From Paenibacillus lupini (GTDB lineage: Bacteria > Bacillota > Bacilli > Paenibacillales > Paenibacillaceae): a stretch of DNA of 64,000 nt. Below are positions 7,316 through 16,402 of this stretch, in pieces. The DNA lies in NCBI RefSeq assembly GCF_011761355.1, contig NZ_JAASRW010000002.1, forward strand, positions 1 to 64,000. The letters are read 5' to 3'. Under the pieces are notes generated by a model that did no database searches, was not told where the DNA came from, and saw only the letters and a program-made list of their open reading frames with translations. Within the stretch, counting starts at the first letter, position 1; every line of letters begins with the position of its first letter. Both the position numbers and the translations under genes were made by a program.

Positions 7316-8014
7316 ATGAAACGATCGCTCATTAAGAAGCTGCAAAACGGATGTATCGTCTCGTGCCAGGCGTTAGAGCATGAGCCTCTGTTTGGATCCG
7401 ACATTATGAGCGCTATGGCAGTTGCAGCCGAAAAAGGCGGTGCGGCGGCGATTCGGGCCAATACGCCGAAGGATGTAGCGTCGATTAAACAACGCTGCTC
7501 GCTGCCGGTCATCGGTTTATATAAGAAGAACTATCCGGACAGCCAAATCTACATTACGCCGACGATGAGAGAAGTCGAGGAGCTGGCCGCCGCCGGAGCC
7601 GATCTAATCGCACTGGATGCAACCGATCAGCATAGACCGGGCGGGCAAGACTTTTCTGCGCTTCTTGAGCAGATTCGGAGCACGTTTCCAGATATTCCGA
7701 TTGTAGCCGATGTCTCGACCTATGAAGAAGGCGTTCGGGCGATGGAGCTTAAGGTCGACGTCGTGTCAACGACGATGTCCGGCTACACGCCTTACAGCAC
7801 CCAGATGGAAGGGCCGGACATTGAGCTGGTAGAACGGCTGGCGGGATTGAGCGATGTGCCGGTTCTGGCTGAAGGCCGGATTTGGACCGTAGATGATATG
7901 ATTCGGTGCTTCGAAGCCGGGGCTTACGGAGTTGTCGTCGGCACTGCGATTACGAGGCCGCAGGAGATTACGAGAAGATTCGTCAGAGCAATCCACAAAC
8001 GTGTTAACAATTAA
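7316..8014 (+). CDS. nanE: N-acetylmannosamine-6-phosphate 2-epimerase NanE
   Basis: A 232-residue TIM-barrel enzyme, full length for NanE, which converts ManNAc-6-P to GlcNAc-6-P. Typical segments are IVSCQALEHEPLFGSDIMSA, the catalytic-lysine stretch LPVIGLYKKNYPDSQIYITP, DLIALDATDQHRPGG, VDVVSTTMSGYTPYS and the catalytic-glutamate stretch PVLAEGRIWT. It is first in a rightward operon (nanE, rpiR, ROK kinase, phosphoesterase), and together with the ROK kinase makes a ManNAc route. No N-acetylneuraminate lyase (nanA) is in the cluster, so the ManNAc may not come from sialic acid. ATG 7316 follows AAAGGAGCGG. Confidence 0.94.
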   Translation: MKRSLIKKLQNGCIVSCQALEHEPLFGSDIMSAMAVAAEKGGAAAIRANTPKDVASIKQRCSLPVIGLYKKNYPDSQIYITPTMREVEELAAAGADLIALDATDQHRPGGQDFSALLEQIRSTFPDIPIVADVSTYEEGVRAMELKVDVVSTTMSGYTPYSTQMEGPDIELVERLAGLSDVPVLAEGRIWTVDDMIRCFEAGAYGVVVGTAITRPQEITRRFVRAIHKRVNN

Positions 8015-8163
8015 ACTCATCCCCCCGCTTATTCCTTACTATGCTCTTAAATAGAGGAGTTTTCTTCCGAGATTATCCGGCTAGAGTGGAATATCCCTTG
8101 CGAGTACAGCGCCTATCATCTATTCTTTCATTAATAAACGGAAATGAACAAGGGAGAGAAATA

Positions 8164-9033
8164 ATGAAAAAAGTGCGCAAATTTAATAATTCCACCAATA
8201 CGCTGCTCTTGATATCAAGCGTGTATTCCTCGATGACCAAAGCGGAGAAAAAGGTCGCCGACGCGGTGCAGAACAATCCGGAAGAGGCCGTTCTTGCCAC
8301 GGTTACGGATTTGGCGGAGACGGCCGGGGTTGGCGAAACGTCGGTCATTCGGTTCTGCCGAACGCTTGGCTTTCGCGGCTATCATGACTTCAAGCTATCC
8401 ATCGCACAGGATCTGGTCAATATGCCGAGCTATACCAGCGGCGAAATCGATGATGAAGACGAACCGATGGAAATTGCCCGCAAAGTGACGCTCAACAATG
8501 AGAATGTTCTGAAGGGCACGCTTGATCTGCTGGACCTGGAACAGATTGATCAGGCGGTATCATCGATATTAGGCGCGAAGCAGATTTATATTTACGGCGT
8601 CGGATCTTCGGGCATTACCGCGCTGGATGCCCATTATCGGCTCATGCGTCTGGGCTTCAAGGTGGAAGCGCAGCGCGATGCCCACATCATTGCGATGTCA
8701 GCCGCGCTAGTAGATAAGGAAGACGTGGTCATTGGCATTTCGACCTCTGGCAGCACGAAGGATCTTGTCGATCCGATCAAGCAGGCGAAGAGTAATGGCG
8801 CTACCGTCATTTGTCTGACCAGTCATGCGAGGTCGCCGATTACGAACTATGCGGATACCGTGCTGCTCATTCCATCACGGGAAATGCCCTTTCAGGGAGG
8901 CGCACTGTCGACCAAAATGGCACAAATTCACATGCTGGACATCTTGTCGACCATTATCACATCGAAGAAGAAAAGCGAAACAAGCGATTCGATCACGAGA
9001 ACAGCGAATGCGGTAGCGGATAAGCTCTACTAG
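8164..9033 (+). CDS. MurR/RpiR-family transcriptional regulator
   Basis: A 289-residue regulator. The N-terminal HTH_6 domain (about 1-80) includes KAEKKVADAVQNNPEEAVLA and GVGETSVIRFCRTLGFRGYH; the C-terminal SIS sugar-phosphate-binding domain (about 115-250) includes IYIYGVGSSGITALDAHYRL and DVVIGISTSGSTKDLVDPIK. Such regulators usually sense a phosphosugar such as ManNAc-6-P or GlcNAc-6-P. ATG 8164 follows AGGGAGAG; the longer frame from 8041 lacks a ribosome site. It lies 150 bases behind nanE and is likely to control the island through the palindrome at 7279. Confidence 0.92.
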   Translation: MKKVRKFNNSTNTLLLISSVYSSMTKAEKKVADAVQNNPEEAVLATVTDLAETAGVGETSVIRFCRTLGFRGYHDFKLSIAQDLVNMPSYTSGEIDDEDEPMEIARKVTLNNENVLKGTLDLLDLEQIDQAVSSILGAKQIYIYGVGSSGITALDAHYRLMRLGFKVEAQRDAHIIAMSAALVDKEDVVIGISTSGSTKDLVDPIKQAKSNGATVICLTSHARSPITNYADTVLLIPSREMPFQGGALSTKMAQIHMLDILSTIITSKKKSETSDSITRTANAVADKLY

Positions 9034-9068
9034 AGCGGGACCGCTGCCTTGCCGCGAGGGGGATAAGG

Positions 9069-10031
9069 ATGCTGGAGCTGTCGGTAGGCGTGGATATCGG
9101 CGGGACGAAAATTCATGCTGCCTTGGTAGACGGACAGGGACGTATCTATGTGGAGGAGAAATTGCCGACAGATTCCGCGAAGGGGGCGGACAGCGTGATG
9201 GAGCGGGTGCTGCAGAGTATTGAGCGCATGCTGGATTCGGCCCCTCGCGCGGCGCAATCCGCTGCGATCCAAGGAATCGGCATCGGCAGCGCAGGGCAGA
9301 TTGATTTTTCCACCGGTACCGTTGCATTTGCGGTCGATACGTTGCCCGGGTGGACGGGAACCCGGATTAAGGCAAGAACAGCGGAGCGGTTTCCCGATTT
9401 ACCTGTTATCGTGGATAACGACGTCAATTGTGCAGCTGTCGCCGAGCAGCGGATTGGAGCGGCAAGCGGGCTGCGCAATTTTATTTGCCTGGCGCTTGGA
9501 ACCGGAATCGGCGGCGCTATTATCGCGGACGGCAAGCTGGTACGCGGCACATATGGCGGGGCAGGCGAATTGGGTCATGTGTCCGTCGATTTTAACGGCC
9601 CCCGATGCTCCTGCGGTAACCGCGGCTGTCTGGAGCTTTATGCTTCCGGCCCTGGAATTGCGAGAATCGCCAGAGAGGGCTCCTTCTCGTTCGCGGATTC
9701 GCGGCAAGTCATAGAAGCTTGGCTGGCGGGAGATTCTCAGGCGAACCAAGTCATGGATATCGTGATCAGGGCGTTAGCTTCGGGCATAAGCGGCTTTATC
9801 CATACGTTCAATCCGGAAGCGGTCATTATCGGCGGCGGCGTAGCGGAGGCAGGCGAGCGATTCCTTCATTCCATCCGGCAAGAAACGGAGCGGCGAACCT
9901 CTGCGGCGATGTGGAAGGCCGTGCAGCTGGAGCCGGCCGCCGCGGGCAACCATGCCGGTGTGATCGGTGCCGCCCTGCAGATGTGGCACTACTCTGTATT
10001 AGAATTACGGGGCGAGGGGGGAGCGGGATGA
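9069..10031 (+). CDS. ROK-family sugar kinase (ManNAc/glucose kinase type)
   Basis: A 320-residue ROK kinase. The ATP-binding motif VGVDIGGTKIHAAL is at residues 6-19, the sugar site and catalytic aspartate are in VDNDVNCAAVAEQ, the phosphate loop is LALGTGIGGAII, and the zinc-binding motif is GPRCSCGNRGCLELYASG with the preceding ELGH. In this context N-acetylmannosamine is the most likely substrate (NanK role), but ROK kinases cannot be told apart by sequence alone. Its stop overlaps the start of the phosphoesterase gene (ATGA, 10028-10031), so the two are translationally coupled. Confidence 0.9.
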   Translation: MLELSVGVDIGGTKIHAALVDGQGRIYVEEKLPTDSAKGADSVMERVLQSIERMLDSAPRAAQSAAIQGIGIGSAGQIDFSTGTVAFAVDTLPGWTGTRIKARTAERFPDLPVIVDNDVNCAAVAEQRIGAASGLRNFICLALGTGIGGAIIADGKLVRGTYGGAGELGHVSVDFNGPRCSCGNRGCLELYASGPGIARIAREGSFSFADSRQVIEAWLAGDSQANQVMDIVIRALASGISGFIHTFNPEAVIIGGGVAEAGERFLHSIRQETERRTSAAMWKAVQLEPAAAGNHAGVIGAALQMWHYSVLELRGEGGAG

Positions 10032-10894
10032 TTCGTTTTGCCGTCATGTCCGACATCCATGTTCAAGATTGGGATCTGGAGTCCCAGGATCGTCTCATCT
10101 CGGCGCTTCTTGATTATGGAAGTCTGCCGCAGCCGCCGTCCGTGATTGTCATCAATGGGGATCTTACCGAGGGACATGATGAGGATTATTCGACCTTGCT
10201 CCGATTACTGGCAGCTCATGCGCCTTGTCCTGTCTATGTGACCATTGGCAACCACGAGTACTATCGCATGTGGTATCAACAATTGCCTTCGCGCAAGTGG
10301 TCGATGGATACGTTCCCGAATGGCTGGTCCTCAAGGCAAGCGCTGAAGCTGTTTCTGGACCGTTTCCAGCTGCATGCCCCCTATTATGATAAATGGCTTC
10401 ACGGTTATCACTTTATTTTTCTCGGAGGGGAATGCTATCGGGATGACGCCGAAGGGATGACCGAGCATGCATGGCTGAGCGATGACCAGCTGGCGTTTCT
10501 GGGGCAGAAGCTTCTGGAGAACAGCGGTGAATCCGAAGCAGGGTCTCGCAAGCCAGTGTTCGTGTTCCTGCACCAGCCGCTTGAAGAGGTCATGCAGCGG
10601 GAGCGCCTGGAACGGCTGCTGTCCGCCCATCCGGAAGTCATTTTGTTTGCGGGGCACACGCATCATCAGCTGTTAAACCGCGGAACCTATCTGGCAGGAC
10701 AAGGCGGCTTCGCAAGGTTGAACAGCTCCTCCATTCGCCGGCCTTGGAGCGAGCTGGATGTTCCTCTTTCAGGTTCGATCAGCGAAAGCCTATTGGTGGA
10801 AGTTAGAGATGGCGAGGTCCGAATGAAAGGCCGGCGTCATGATAAACGGGCGTGGCTGGCGCAAGCAAGCTTCATACAAAGTGCAGCGCCATAA
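10028..10894 (+). CDS. Calcineurin-like metallophosphoesterase
   Basis: A 288-residue cytosolic phosphoesterase with the full set of metal motifs: MSDIHVQDWD, INGDLTEGHDEDY, TIGNHEYYR, FVFLHQPLEE and LFAGHTHHQLL. It hydrolyses phosphomono- or diesters; the substrate is unknown. It overlaps the ROK kinase gene by four bases. Its place after a sugar kinase suggests a sugar-phosphate or phosphodiester substrate in the same pathway. The upstream in-frame extension to 9719 lies inside the ROK gene and is rejected. Confidence 0.88.
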   Translation: MIRFAVMSDIHVQDWDLESQDRLISALLDYGSLPQPPSVIVINGDLTEGHDEDYSTLLRLLAAHAPCPVYVTIGNHEYYRMWYQQLPSRKWSMDTFPNGWSSRQALKLFLDRFQLHAPYYDKWLHGYHFIFLGGECYRDDAEGMTEHAWLSDDQLAFLGQKLLENSGESEAGSRKPVFVFLHQPLEEVMQRERLERLLSAHPEVILFAGHTHHQLLNRGTYLAGQGGFARLNSSSIRRPWSELDVPLSGSISESLLVEVRDGEVRMKGRRHDKRAWLAQASFIQSAAP

Positions 10895-10973
10895 GGTGGA
10901 TAAGGCTGCCGTCCGTCTGAGAAAAGAGAATTATACCGTTAATTATTGTTCCGGTGAAGAAATTTACTTTATT

Positions 10974-10985
10974 AAGGAGGTGATC
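10974..10985 (+). promoter_or_regulatory. Orphan perfect Shine-Dalgarno sequence
   Basis: AAGGAGGTGATC is a perfect 12-base complement of the 16S 3' end, but no ordinary gene starts behind it. TTG at 10994 opens only a 9-codon frame. It may belong to a leader peptide, or be a remnant from rearrangement, in the 230-bp gap before the large hydrolase gene. Confidence 0.4.
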
Positions 10986-11126
10986 GGTCTCCATTGCCCG
11001 CTGTATCTTTCAACCTCAACTAGATCCCCATATGACTCCAGAAAATGACCGCACATATCTTCGCTTCCGCATTTATCGCCTGCCTGAAGATCGGAACCAT
11101 TGTACAAATAAGGAGGTAGTACGGAT

Positions 11127-13874
11127 TTGAACAAAAAACCGCTGCTCTCATGTTTGTTATCGATTATTTTTCTTTTCACTTCGCTTGGGACGGCTGCCGC
11201 GGCCGATCCATCTGCAGAAACCCCGCAATTACAGGTCGAAGGCAAGGATCCGCTTGCGGTTCAGCTGGTCGATCAGGATCGGACAACGGACTCGCTTGCG
11301 ATTTTTACCCGGAACTATGGTAATGCAACGAAGCCTTTTGACACCGCTACTACGGAATATCTCGTTATTGGTGATATTGTAGCATCCGTCAATACGGTTG
11401 GGGCCAAAGGCACCTACATTCCGCCGAACGGTTATGTCATCTCCGCATCCGGTACGATGCAGGCCGCTTTGTCAGAGGTGACGGTCGGGCAAATTGTAAC
11501 GACAACCTCGATCAATATCCCGGTGCTGCCGAATCAATATTTCTCCGTAGGTGGCGTAACGACCGCGATTACGGAGACGAACACGGTACGCGGAGCCGGC
11601 GCTGCCATCTTGTATACACCGGAATACGGCGCCTCGACCCAAACCAATCCGTGGGGTATGGAGCTCACCGTTGTGGACGGCATCGTCACACATGTGGCCG
11701 AGAATACCTACCCGAACGACAATGATTCGCCGATTCCAGCGGGCGGCGCGGTTCTTTCCATTCAGAGCGGGAATGCATCCTATGACTTGTTAGTCGGTAA
11801 GGTAAAAGCCGGCGATACGATCGAAATGGTGATCGGCAGCCCTCAATATCTGGCTTCCGCTGCGACCTTCGATGTCGTAAACCCGAAAACGTGTACGGAT
11901 AATCCGGCCGGCTGCGACGTGGACGGCACACCCTTCCCTGGCTACAGGGGCGCCGACCAGTTAATTATCTATGACAGCACCTACGGCGATCGAACCGGCA
12001 CGAACGGCTGGGGGAACGAGATCGCGATCAATGCCGGCGGCTTCGTCATCTCGAACGGCAGCAATGATACCGTGATTCCGCAGGGCGGTTATGTACTGTC
12101 CGGTCACGGGATTCAGCGCGAATGGCTGAATAACAATGCGCCGGTCGGGGCCAAAGTGGCGATTAACTGGGCGACGAAACGAGTGACTGTTATTTTTACG
12201 CCGGAGTCTTATCTGGATAAAGCGGCGATCAACATTGCGGTGGCCGAAGCGCAGATCACGCAGTCCAAACGGGAATTCCGTGATGTGCCGTATGCCCAGA
12301 TCGAAGCGAAGCTGTCCGAAGATAAAGCGCTGTTCGAGGAAGCCAAGCAGGTGTTGGCGGAGAATGGGATCGATGCTGCGCTTGATCTGCTCCAATCCCT
12401 GAATGTCGAGTTGACGAACACGATGTATCTGAACTTTGAATCGAACAAAGTGGAAACGCGCGGCATTTGGCTCCGTCCGAAGGAAACGAGCGTCGAACAG
12501 GTGCGCAGCAATGTGGCGAAGCTCAAGGCGATCAACATTAACGCCATCTATCTCGAAACATGGTGGGACGGTTATACGACCTGGCCGATCCAAATGAGTG
12601 ATGATAAAGGGAAGTTGACCGAGCTCAATCCGATGTATAACGGTTTTGACGTCCTTCAGGCTTATATCGACGAAGGGAAGAAAGCAGGCATTGAAATTCA
12701 TGCCTGGGTCGAAAACTTCTTCGCGGGCGGACCATCGGTGGTCAACCATCCGGAATGGCGGCTGACGACGCGGGACGGAACGGATTATGAAGTAGGCGGA
12801 GGCGGCGTGCCATGGTATTGGCTGAATCCGGCGCTCCCGCAGACACGGGATTTTGTATCGAATGTCTATAAGGATCTGCTGACGAAATATGATGTGGCAT
12901 CCCTGCATCTGGACTATGCCCGTTATCCGGGGTCAGGCGATTATTCGAATGACTTTGGCTACGACGACTATACACGCGGGGAATTCAAAAAGATATACGG
13001 TGAGGCAAATGATCCGATCAATCTTCATCCTGGCGATGGCCAGATGTGGAGTAATTGGCTTCAGTTCCGTGCGAACATCATTAACACATGGGTCGAGCGC
13101 GTCGTGCAGGAAGCGCATCATATCAAGCCGGACCTGCAAATTACGGCATCCGTATGGCCGAATTACGAGGATGCGCCGGACTCTCATGCGCAGCAGACCA
13201 AATACTGGCTCGATCATAATCTGATCGACGAATTGTTCCATATGTCGTATGCGTCAGGAACCTCCGTCGTCATCGATGATCTGAACAAGACGCTGGATAT
13301 TGCCAAAGACCATGCGCTCGTTTCTTCCGGGATCGACAGCTTCCAGGGGAATCCGGTCTCGGCGGTGCTGGACCAAGCGAAAGAAACGGTGCAGAACGGC
13401 GCTGTCGGCAACGCCTTGTTCGAATTCGAAGGCCTCTTCAACTATGGCTATGACGAGCCGCTTAAGCTCGGCGTGTTCCGCAATGAAGCGGTGAAGCCGG
13501 ATTACCGGTATACGCTGCCGTTCTCGACGCTGTTTACGGAGATGATCCGCAAGATCAACGAGATTTATGTGCCGTTCGGCGGGATTAGTAAGTCTGATGC
13601 GGACAAAATCGTGAAGGAGCTTGAATCATCGGCGCGCAAGCTCGAGAAGGATTCTGCGATGAGCAGAAGCGCAGCGAATACCGTGACTAACGCGATCAAG
13701 AAAATTGAGAAAGAGCTGGACAAGAGCGCTTTCGTCAATCCGGATGCTGCGGCACGCATGAAACGTGACCTTCATGTTGCCCAGACGATGGTGAACGTCT
13801 ATCTTGCCAAGCAGCAGAAGGGGAATGGCAGCGAAGGAAACGGAATGGAAGGGCTGACGAGTGATGAAAATTAG
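11127..13874 (+). CDS. Large secreted GHL10/DUF187-type glycoside hydrolase with triplicated N-terminal repeat
   Basis: A 915-residue exported protein. The signal peptide (MNKKPLLSCLLSIIFLFTS, cut near AAAA-D) is followed by three similar units at about 55-125, 157-235 and 277-346 of the type 'LxIYTxxYGxxTxTNxWGxE...IPxxGYVLSxxG', a helical linker (355-435), the GHL10 (DUF187) barrel (about 442-800) with TRGIWLRPKETSVEQV, INAIYLETWWDG, IEIHAWVENFFAG and ASLHLDYARYPG, and a helical tail rich in Lys and Glu. GHL10 proteins such as B. subtilis YngK are predicted hydrolases; the substrate is not fixed. The start is TTG 11127 with AAGGAGG ten bases upstream. Its end overlaps the following gene by 11 bases. 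Confidence 0.85.
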   Translation: MNKKPLLSCLLSIIFLFTSLGTAAAADPSAETPQLQVEGKDPLAVQLVDQDRTTDSLAIFTRNYGNATKPFDTATTEYLVIGDIVASVNTVGAKGTYIPPNGYVISASGTMQAALSEVTVGQIVTTTSINIPVLPNQYFSVGGVTTAITETNTVRGAGAAILYTPEYGASTQTNPWGMELTVVDGIVTHVAENTYPNDNDSPIPAGGAVLSIQSGNASYDLLVGKVKAGDTIEMVIGSPQYLASAATFDVVNPKTCTDNPAGCDVDGTPFPGYRGADQLIIYDSTYGDRTGTNGWGNEIAINAGGFVISNGSNDTVIPQGGYVLSGHGIQREWLNNNAPVGAKVAINWATKRVTVIFTPESYLDKAAINIAVAEAQITQSKREFRDVPYAQIEAKLSEDKALFEEAKQVLAENGIDAALDLLQSLNVELTNTMYLNFESNKVETRGIWLRPKETSVEQVRSNVAKLKAININAIYLETWWDGYTTWPIQMSDDKGKLTELNPMYNGFDVLQAYIDEGKKAGIEIHAWVENFFAGGPSVVNHPEWRLTTRDGTDYEVGGGGVPWYWLNPALPQTRDFVSNVYKDLLTKYDVASLHLDYARYPGSGDYSNDFGYDDYTRGEFKKIYGEANDPINLHPGDGQMWSNWLQFRANIINTWVERVVQEAHHIKPDLQITASVWPNYEDAPDSHAQQTKYWLDHNLIDELFHMSYASGTSVVIDDLNKTLDIAKDHALVSSGIDSFQGNPVSAVLDQAKETVQNGAVGNALFEFEGLFNYGYDEPLKLGVFRNEAVKPDYRYTLPFSTLFTEMIRKINEIYVPFGGISKSDADKIVKELESSARKLEKDSAMSRSAANTVTNAIKKIEKELDKSAFVNPDAAARMKRDLHVAQTMVNVYLAKQQKGNGSEGNGMEGLTSDEN

Positions 13875-14709
13875 CCTCAGTATGTGGAGCGTGCACAAAT
13901 ATTGGTACGCCGGGCAATGGAGCGTCATCGACTTTCTGGAATATGCGGCGACGACGAAAGCGCAAGGGGTCGAGCTGCTCAGCGTTTTCTGGCGCGACCG
14001 CGATCAGGAGCTTCCTCAGATTCTAGCCGCAGCAGAGCGGCTTGGCCTGGAGATTGCCTGCTTCTGCGCGTGCAACAATTTTGCCGTCGAAGGAACTATG
14101 GAACGCGCCAAGCAGCTGAAGGAAGTGACGGATGCGATCGACAGCGCCGTGGCACTCGGAACCCGTATCGTTCGGGTGTTCTCCGGCGACCTGCCATACG
14201 ACGGCTCCATGGATGTCGCGACCGGGATGAAGTATGTCAAGGAAGGCCTCCGCGCCTCCGCAGCTTACGCTAAGACGAAAGGCGTCATCCTTTGTCTGGA
14301 GAACCATGGCGTATTCGCCGGCCGAAGCGACCAGGTGATGTCGGTCATTACGGAGATCGGTTCGCCCCATCTGAGAAGCACGTTTGACTGCGGGAATTTT
14401 CTACTCGTCGATCAGCCTCCGAATGAAGCGGTTCATGAGCTGATTGATGTGATCGGCCATGTTCACGTGAAGGATTTCAAGTATATCGAAGGGGAAACGA
14501 CGGCTGTCGTCTACCAGTCGCTCGGCGGCAAACGCTATGTCGGTACGGTTGCAGGCGAAGGCGACGTTCAGCTGCCATATCTTCTCGCACAGATCGCCGA
14601 TCACGGTTATCCGGGCTGGTTATCGGTCGAATTTGAGGGCAGCGAGGAACCGACCGAAGGGTCGATGCGTTCGGTGGACTATGTGAGCGGACTGCTGGAT
14701 AGACTTTGA
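13864..14709 (+). CDS. Sugar phosphate isomerase/epimerase-like TIM-barrel protein
   Basis: A 281-residue protein of the xylose-isomerase-like (AP_endonuc_2) superfamily. Metal-binding positions are seen in VILCLENHGVF (Glu), STFDCGNFLL (Asp), VIGHVHVKDFKY (His) and WLSVEFEGSEEP (Glu). The family isomerises or epimerises sugars and sugar acids. It overlaps the GHL10 gene by 11 bases (ATG 13864; GTG 13861 is an alternative), so the two are coupled and the enzyme probably acts on the product of that hydrolase. A perfect hairpin terminator follows. Confidence 0.88.
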   Translation: MKISLSMWSVHKYWYAGQWSVIDFLEYAATTKAQGVELLSVFWRDRDQELPQILAAAERLGLEIACFCACNNFAVEGTMERAKQLKEVTDAIDSAVALGTRIVRVFSGDLPYDGSMDVATGMKYVKEGLRASAAYAKTKGVILCLENHGVFAGRSDQVMSVITEIGSPHLRSTFDCGNFLLVDQPPNEAVHELIDVIGHVHVKDFKYIEGETTAVVYQSLGGKRYVGTVAGEGDVQLPYLLAQIADHGYPGWLSVEFEGSEEPTEGSMRSVDYVSGLLDRL

Positions 14710-14751
14710 GAACCTGATAGAACCTGATAGAAACCGTCTCGTTCAGCAAGA

Positions 14752-14791
14752 AAAGAGCCGGACCGAGGCGATCGCCTCGGTCCGGCTCTTT
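14752..14791. terminator. Perfect 40-nt palindromic bidirectional terminator
   Basis: A 20+20 inverted repeat (AAAGAGCCGGACCGAGGCGA and its exact complement), with terminal A and T runs, lies between the convergent isomerase and FAD-oxidoreductase genes. Confidence 0.92.
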
Positions 14792-14801
14792 ACGATTGCT
14801 G

Positions 14802-16379
14802 CTATAACGGAGACATTACGGGCCATGCCCGCTCGATCCCTTCTTGATCGAGCAAGGACTGGAAGTCTGCCAGATGGACTGCGCTCGCGCGCACGTCGTG
14901 CGGCGTCGTTCCGGTTCGTTTGCAGTAGGCGGCCAGATACCCGGCCGCCTCGCCGATATTCCATTCGACGGGATGGAGCCGGTAGCAGCCGTTCGTAATA
15001 TGGGTCGTGCCAATGTTCTTACAGGCGGGCAGCAGGTTTCTCACCCGGATGGGAATGAGGCTGCCCAGCGGAATTTGAAACGGAAGGCTCGATATGTCCA
15101 GAAACGTATTTCCGCCCGTGGTCGGGTGGAGGTCAATCCGGTAAGCGCCAATGCCGACCGAGTCGGCGAACAGCTCGGCAGCAGCGCCCTGCCTTGCTTC
15201 CGCACCGATATGCTGCTCCAGTACCGTGAACTCGGAGCGGATCCGACGCGACTCCCGTATATAGGGAGCCATGGCCAGTCCATCTTGTGTGCCAACGACA
15301 TCACGCCGGAGCCGTAGGCCTGGATAACCGGCTTTGCCATCCGTCCTGGGCGCTTCCGTCTGCATCCAATAGAGAAGGGAAAGGCTGAGCTGCTTCGCCG
15401 CTTCCAAATGCCGCTCACGCTCCTCCTCGCTCACATCGATGATAGAGCCGAGCCAATAATCGTTCTGCGGCCAGTTAATGAGCGACGTGTCGCCGGAGAA
15501 CGTGCCCGGGACAAAGTTATTGCGGTCCGTAATGCGGCGGTAATGAAAAAAGGGAAACCGGCCCGAGCCGTCCGGCAGCAGAGTGACTTGAACGGGCTGA
15601 AGCGAAATCGGCTGCGGATAGGTCCAGCTAAGCATCTTTTCCGGCCAAAACTCGGCTTGATAGGAACGCCAGAACGCATAATCTCGCGGCCGGTCAATGA
15701 TGTGAGATTCGCCTTCTATGTGTTCGACCGTATAGCAATAGGTGAAAGCCTGCATATTCTGCGGCTCTGCGGGGCCGGCAAGCGCATGGGGCTCTTCCGT
15801 TTCTTCTCTCGATTCGGCTCCCGTCACGTATTCAACCCCGGCAAGCGGAAGGACGTCTCCGCATTCGGTTGCATCAATGAAGGTTGGCGCGGAGAGGTGA
15901 AGCTTATCGCCGGTTAACGTGTGGTTGACGGTGACGCCTCGAATCGAGTCGCCGTCTGTTTCCGCACCAGTGATGCGATAGTGGTTGAGAACGGTGATCC
16001 GCCCGCTATGGATATAGGGTGCCAGCATCTCTTCCAGCACGGCAAGACCGACGCGCGGATCAAAGCAAAGCCGGCTAACGTTGCCGTTGCCGGGATTCAG
16101 CCGGTCGTTTGCGGCAGCTTCCCGAGAGAGCGGAAAGTTGCGCCGGTAATAATCGCGTACGCGATTGCGGAACTGCCGGTAGCTTCGGGTGCAGCCGAAC
16201 GATTCGATCCATCTGTGCTCATCGGGAGGGACAGCTTGGCTCGTCAGCTGACCGCCGATCCAGGCGGTTTCTTCCGTCATGAGTACCTGAAGTCCCATCT
16301 TGGCTGCGGCAAGGGCGGCCGTGCAGCCGCCGATACCGCCCCCGATGATGACGAGATCGCTTGTTAATTCTCGATTCAT
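14802..16379 (-). CDS. FAD-dependent oxidoreductase (FAD_oxidored family)
   Basis: A 525-residue flavoprotein. The dinucleotide site LVIIGGGIGGCTAALAAAKM is at about residues 9-28 and is followed by WIGGQLTSQAVPPDEHRWIE; a second conserved block is FIDATECGDVLPLAGVEYVT. These are typical of the PF12831 family found in bacterial glycan and sugar-acid clusters; the substrate is unknown. It is cotranscribed leftward with the Gfo/Idh gene (24-base gap) and is divergent from the ABC transporter. Two oxidoreductases in one unit suggest an oxidation-based (NAD/FAD) step in glycan breakdown. Confidence 0.85.
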   Translation of the reverse strand: MNRELTSDLVIIGGGIGGCTAALAAAKMGLQVLMTEETAWIGGQLTSQAVPPDEHRWIESFGCTRSYRQFRNRVRDYYRRNFPLSREAAANDRLNPGNGNVSRLCFDPRVGLAVLEEMLAPYIHSGRITVLNHYRITGAETDGDSIRGVTVNHTLTGDKLHLSAPTFIDATECGDVLPLAGVEYVTGAESREETEEPHALAGPAEPQNMQAFTYCYTVEHIEGESHIIDRPRDYAFWRSYQAEFWPEKMLSWTYPQPISLQPVQVTLLPDGSGRFPFFHYRRITDRNNFVPGTFSGDTSLINWPQNDYWLGSIIDVSEEERERHLEAAKQLSLSLLYWMQTEAPRTDGKAGYPGLRLRRDVVGTQDGLAMAPYIRESRRIRSEFTVLEQHIGAEARQGAAAELFADSVGIGAYRIDLHPTTGGNTFLDISSLPFQIPLGSLIPIRVRNLLPACKNIGTTHITNGCYRLHPVEWNIGEAAGYLAAYCKRTGTTPHDVRASAVHLADFQSLLDQEGIERAWPVMSPL

Positions 16380-16402
16380 ACGTATACCTCCAAGCGGATG
16401 GG

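Noticed and set aside
11961-12908. 315-codon minus-strand frame inside the GHL10 gene.
   Set aside because: High-GC coding sequence often leaves long antisense frames; the forward frame has a signal peptide, a domain match and a ribosome site.
14715-14732. Tandem repeat AACCTGATAG x2 before the island terminator.
   Set aside because: Only two short units in a non-coding tail; no functional pattern.
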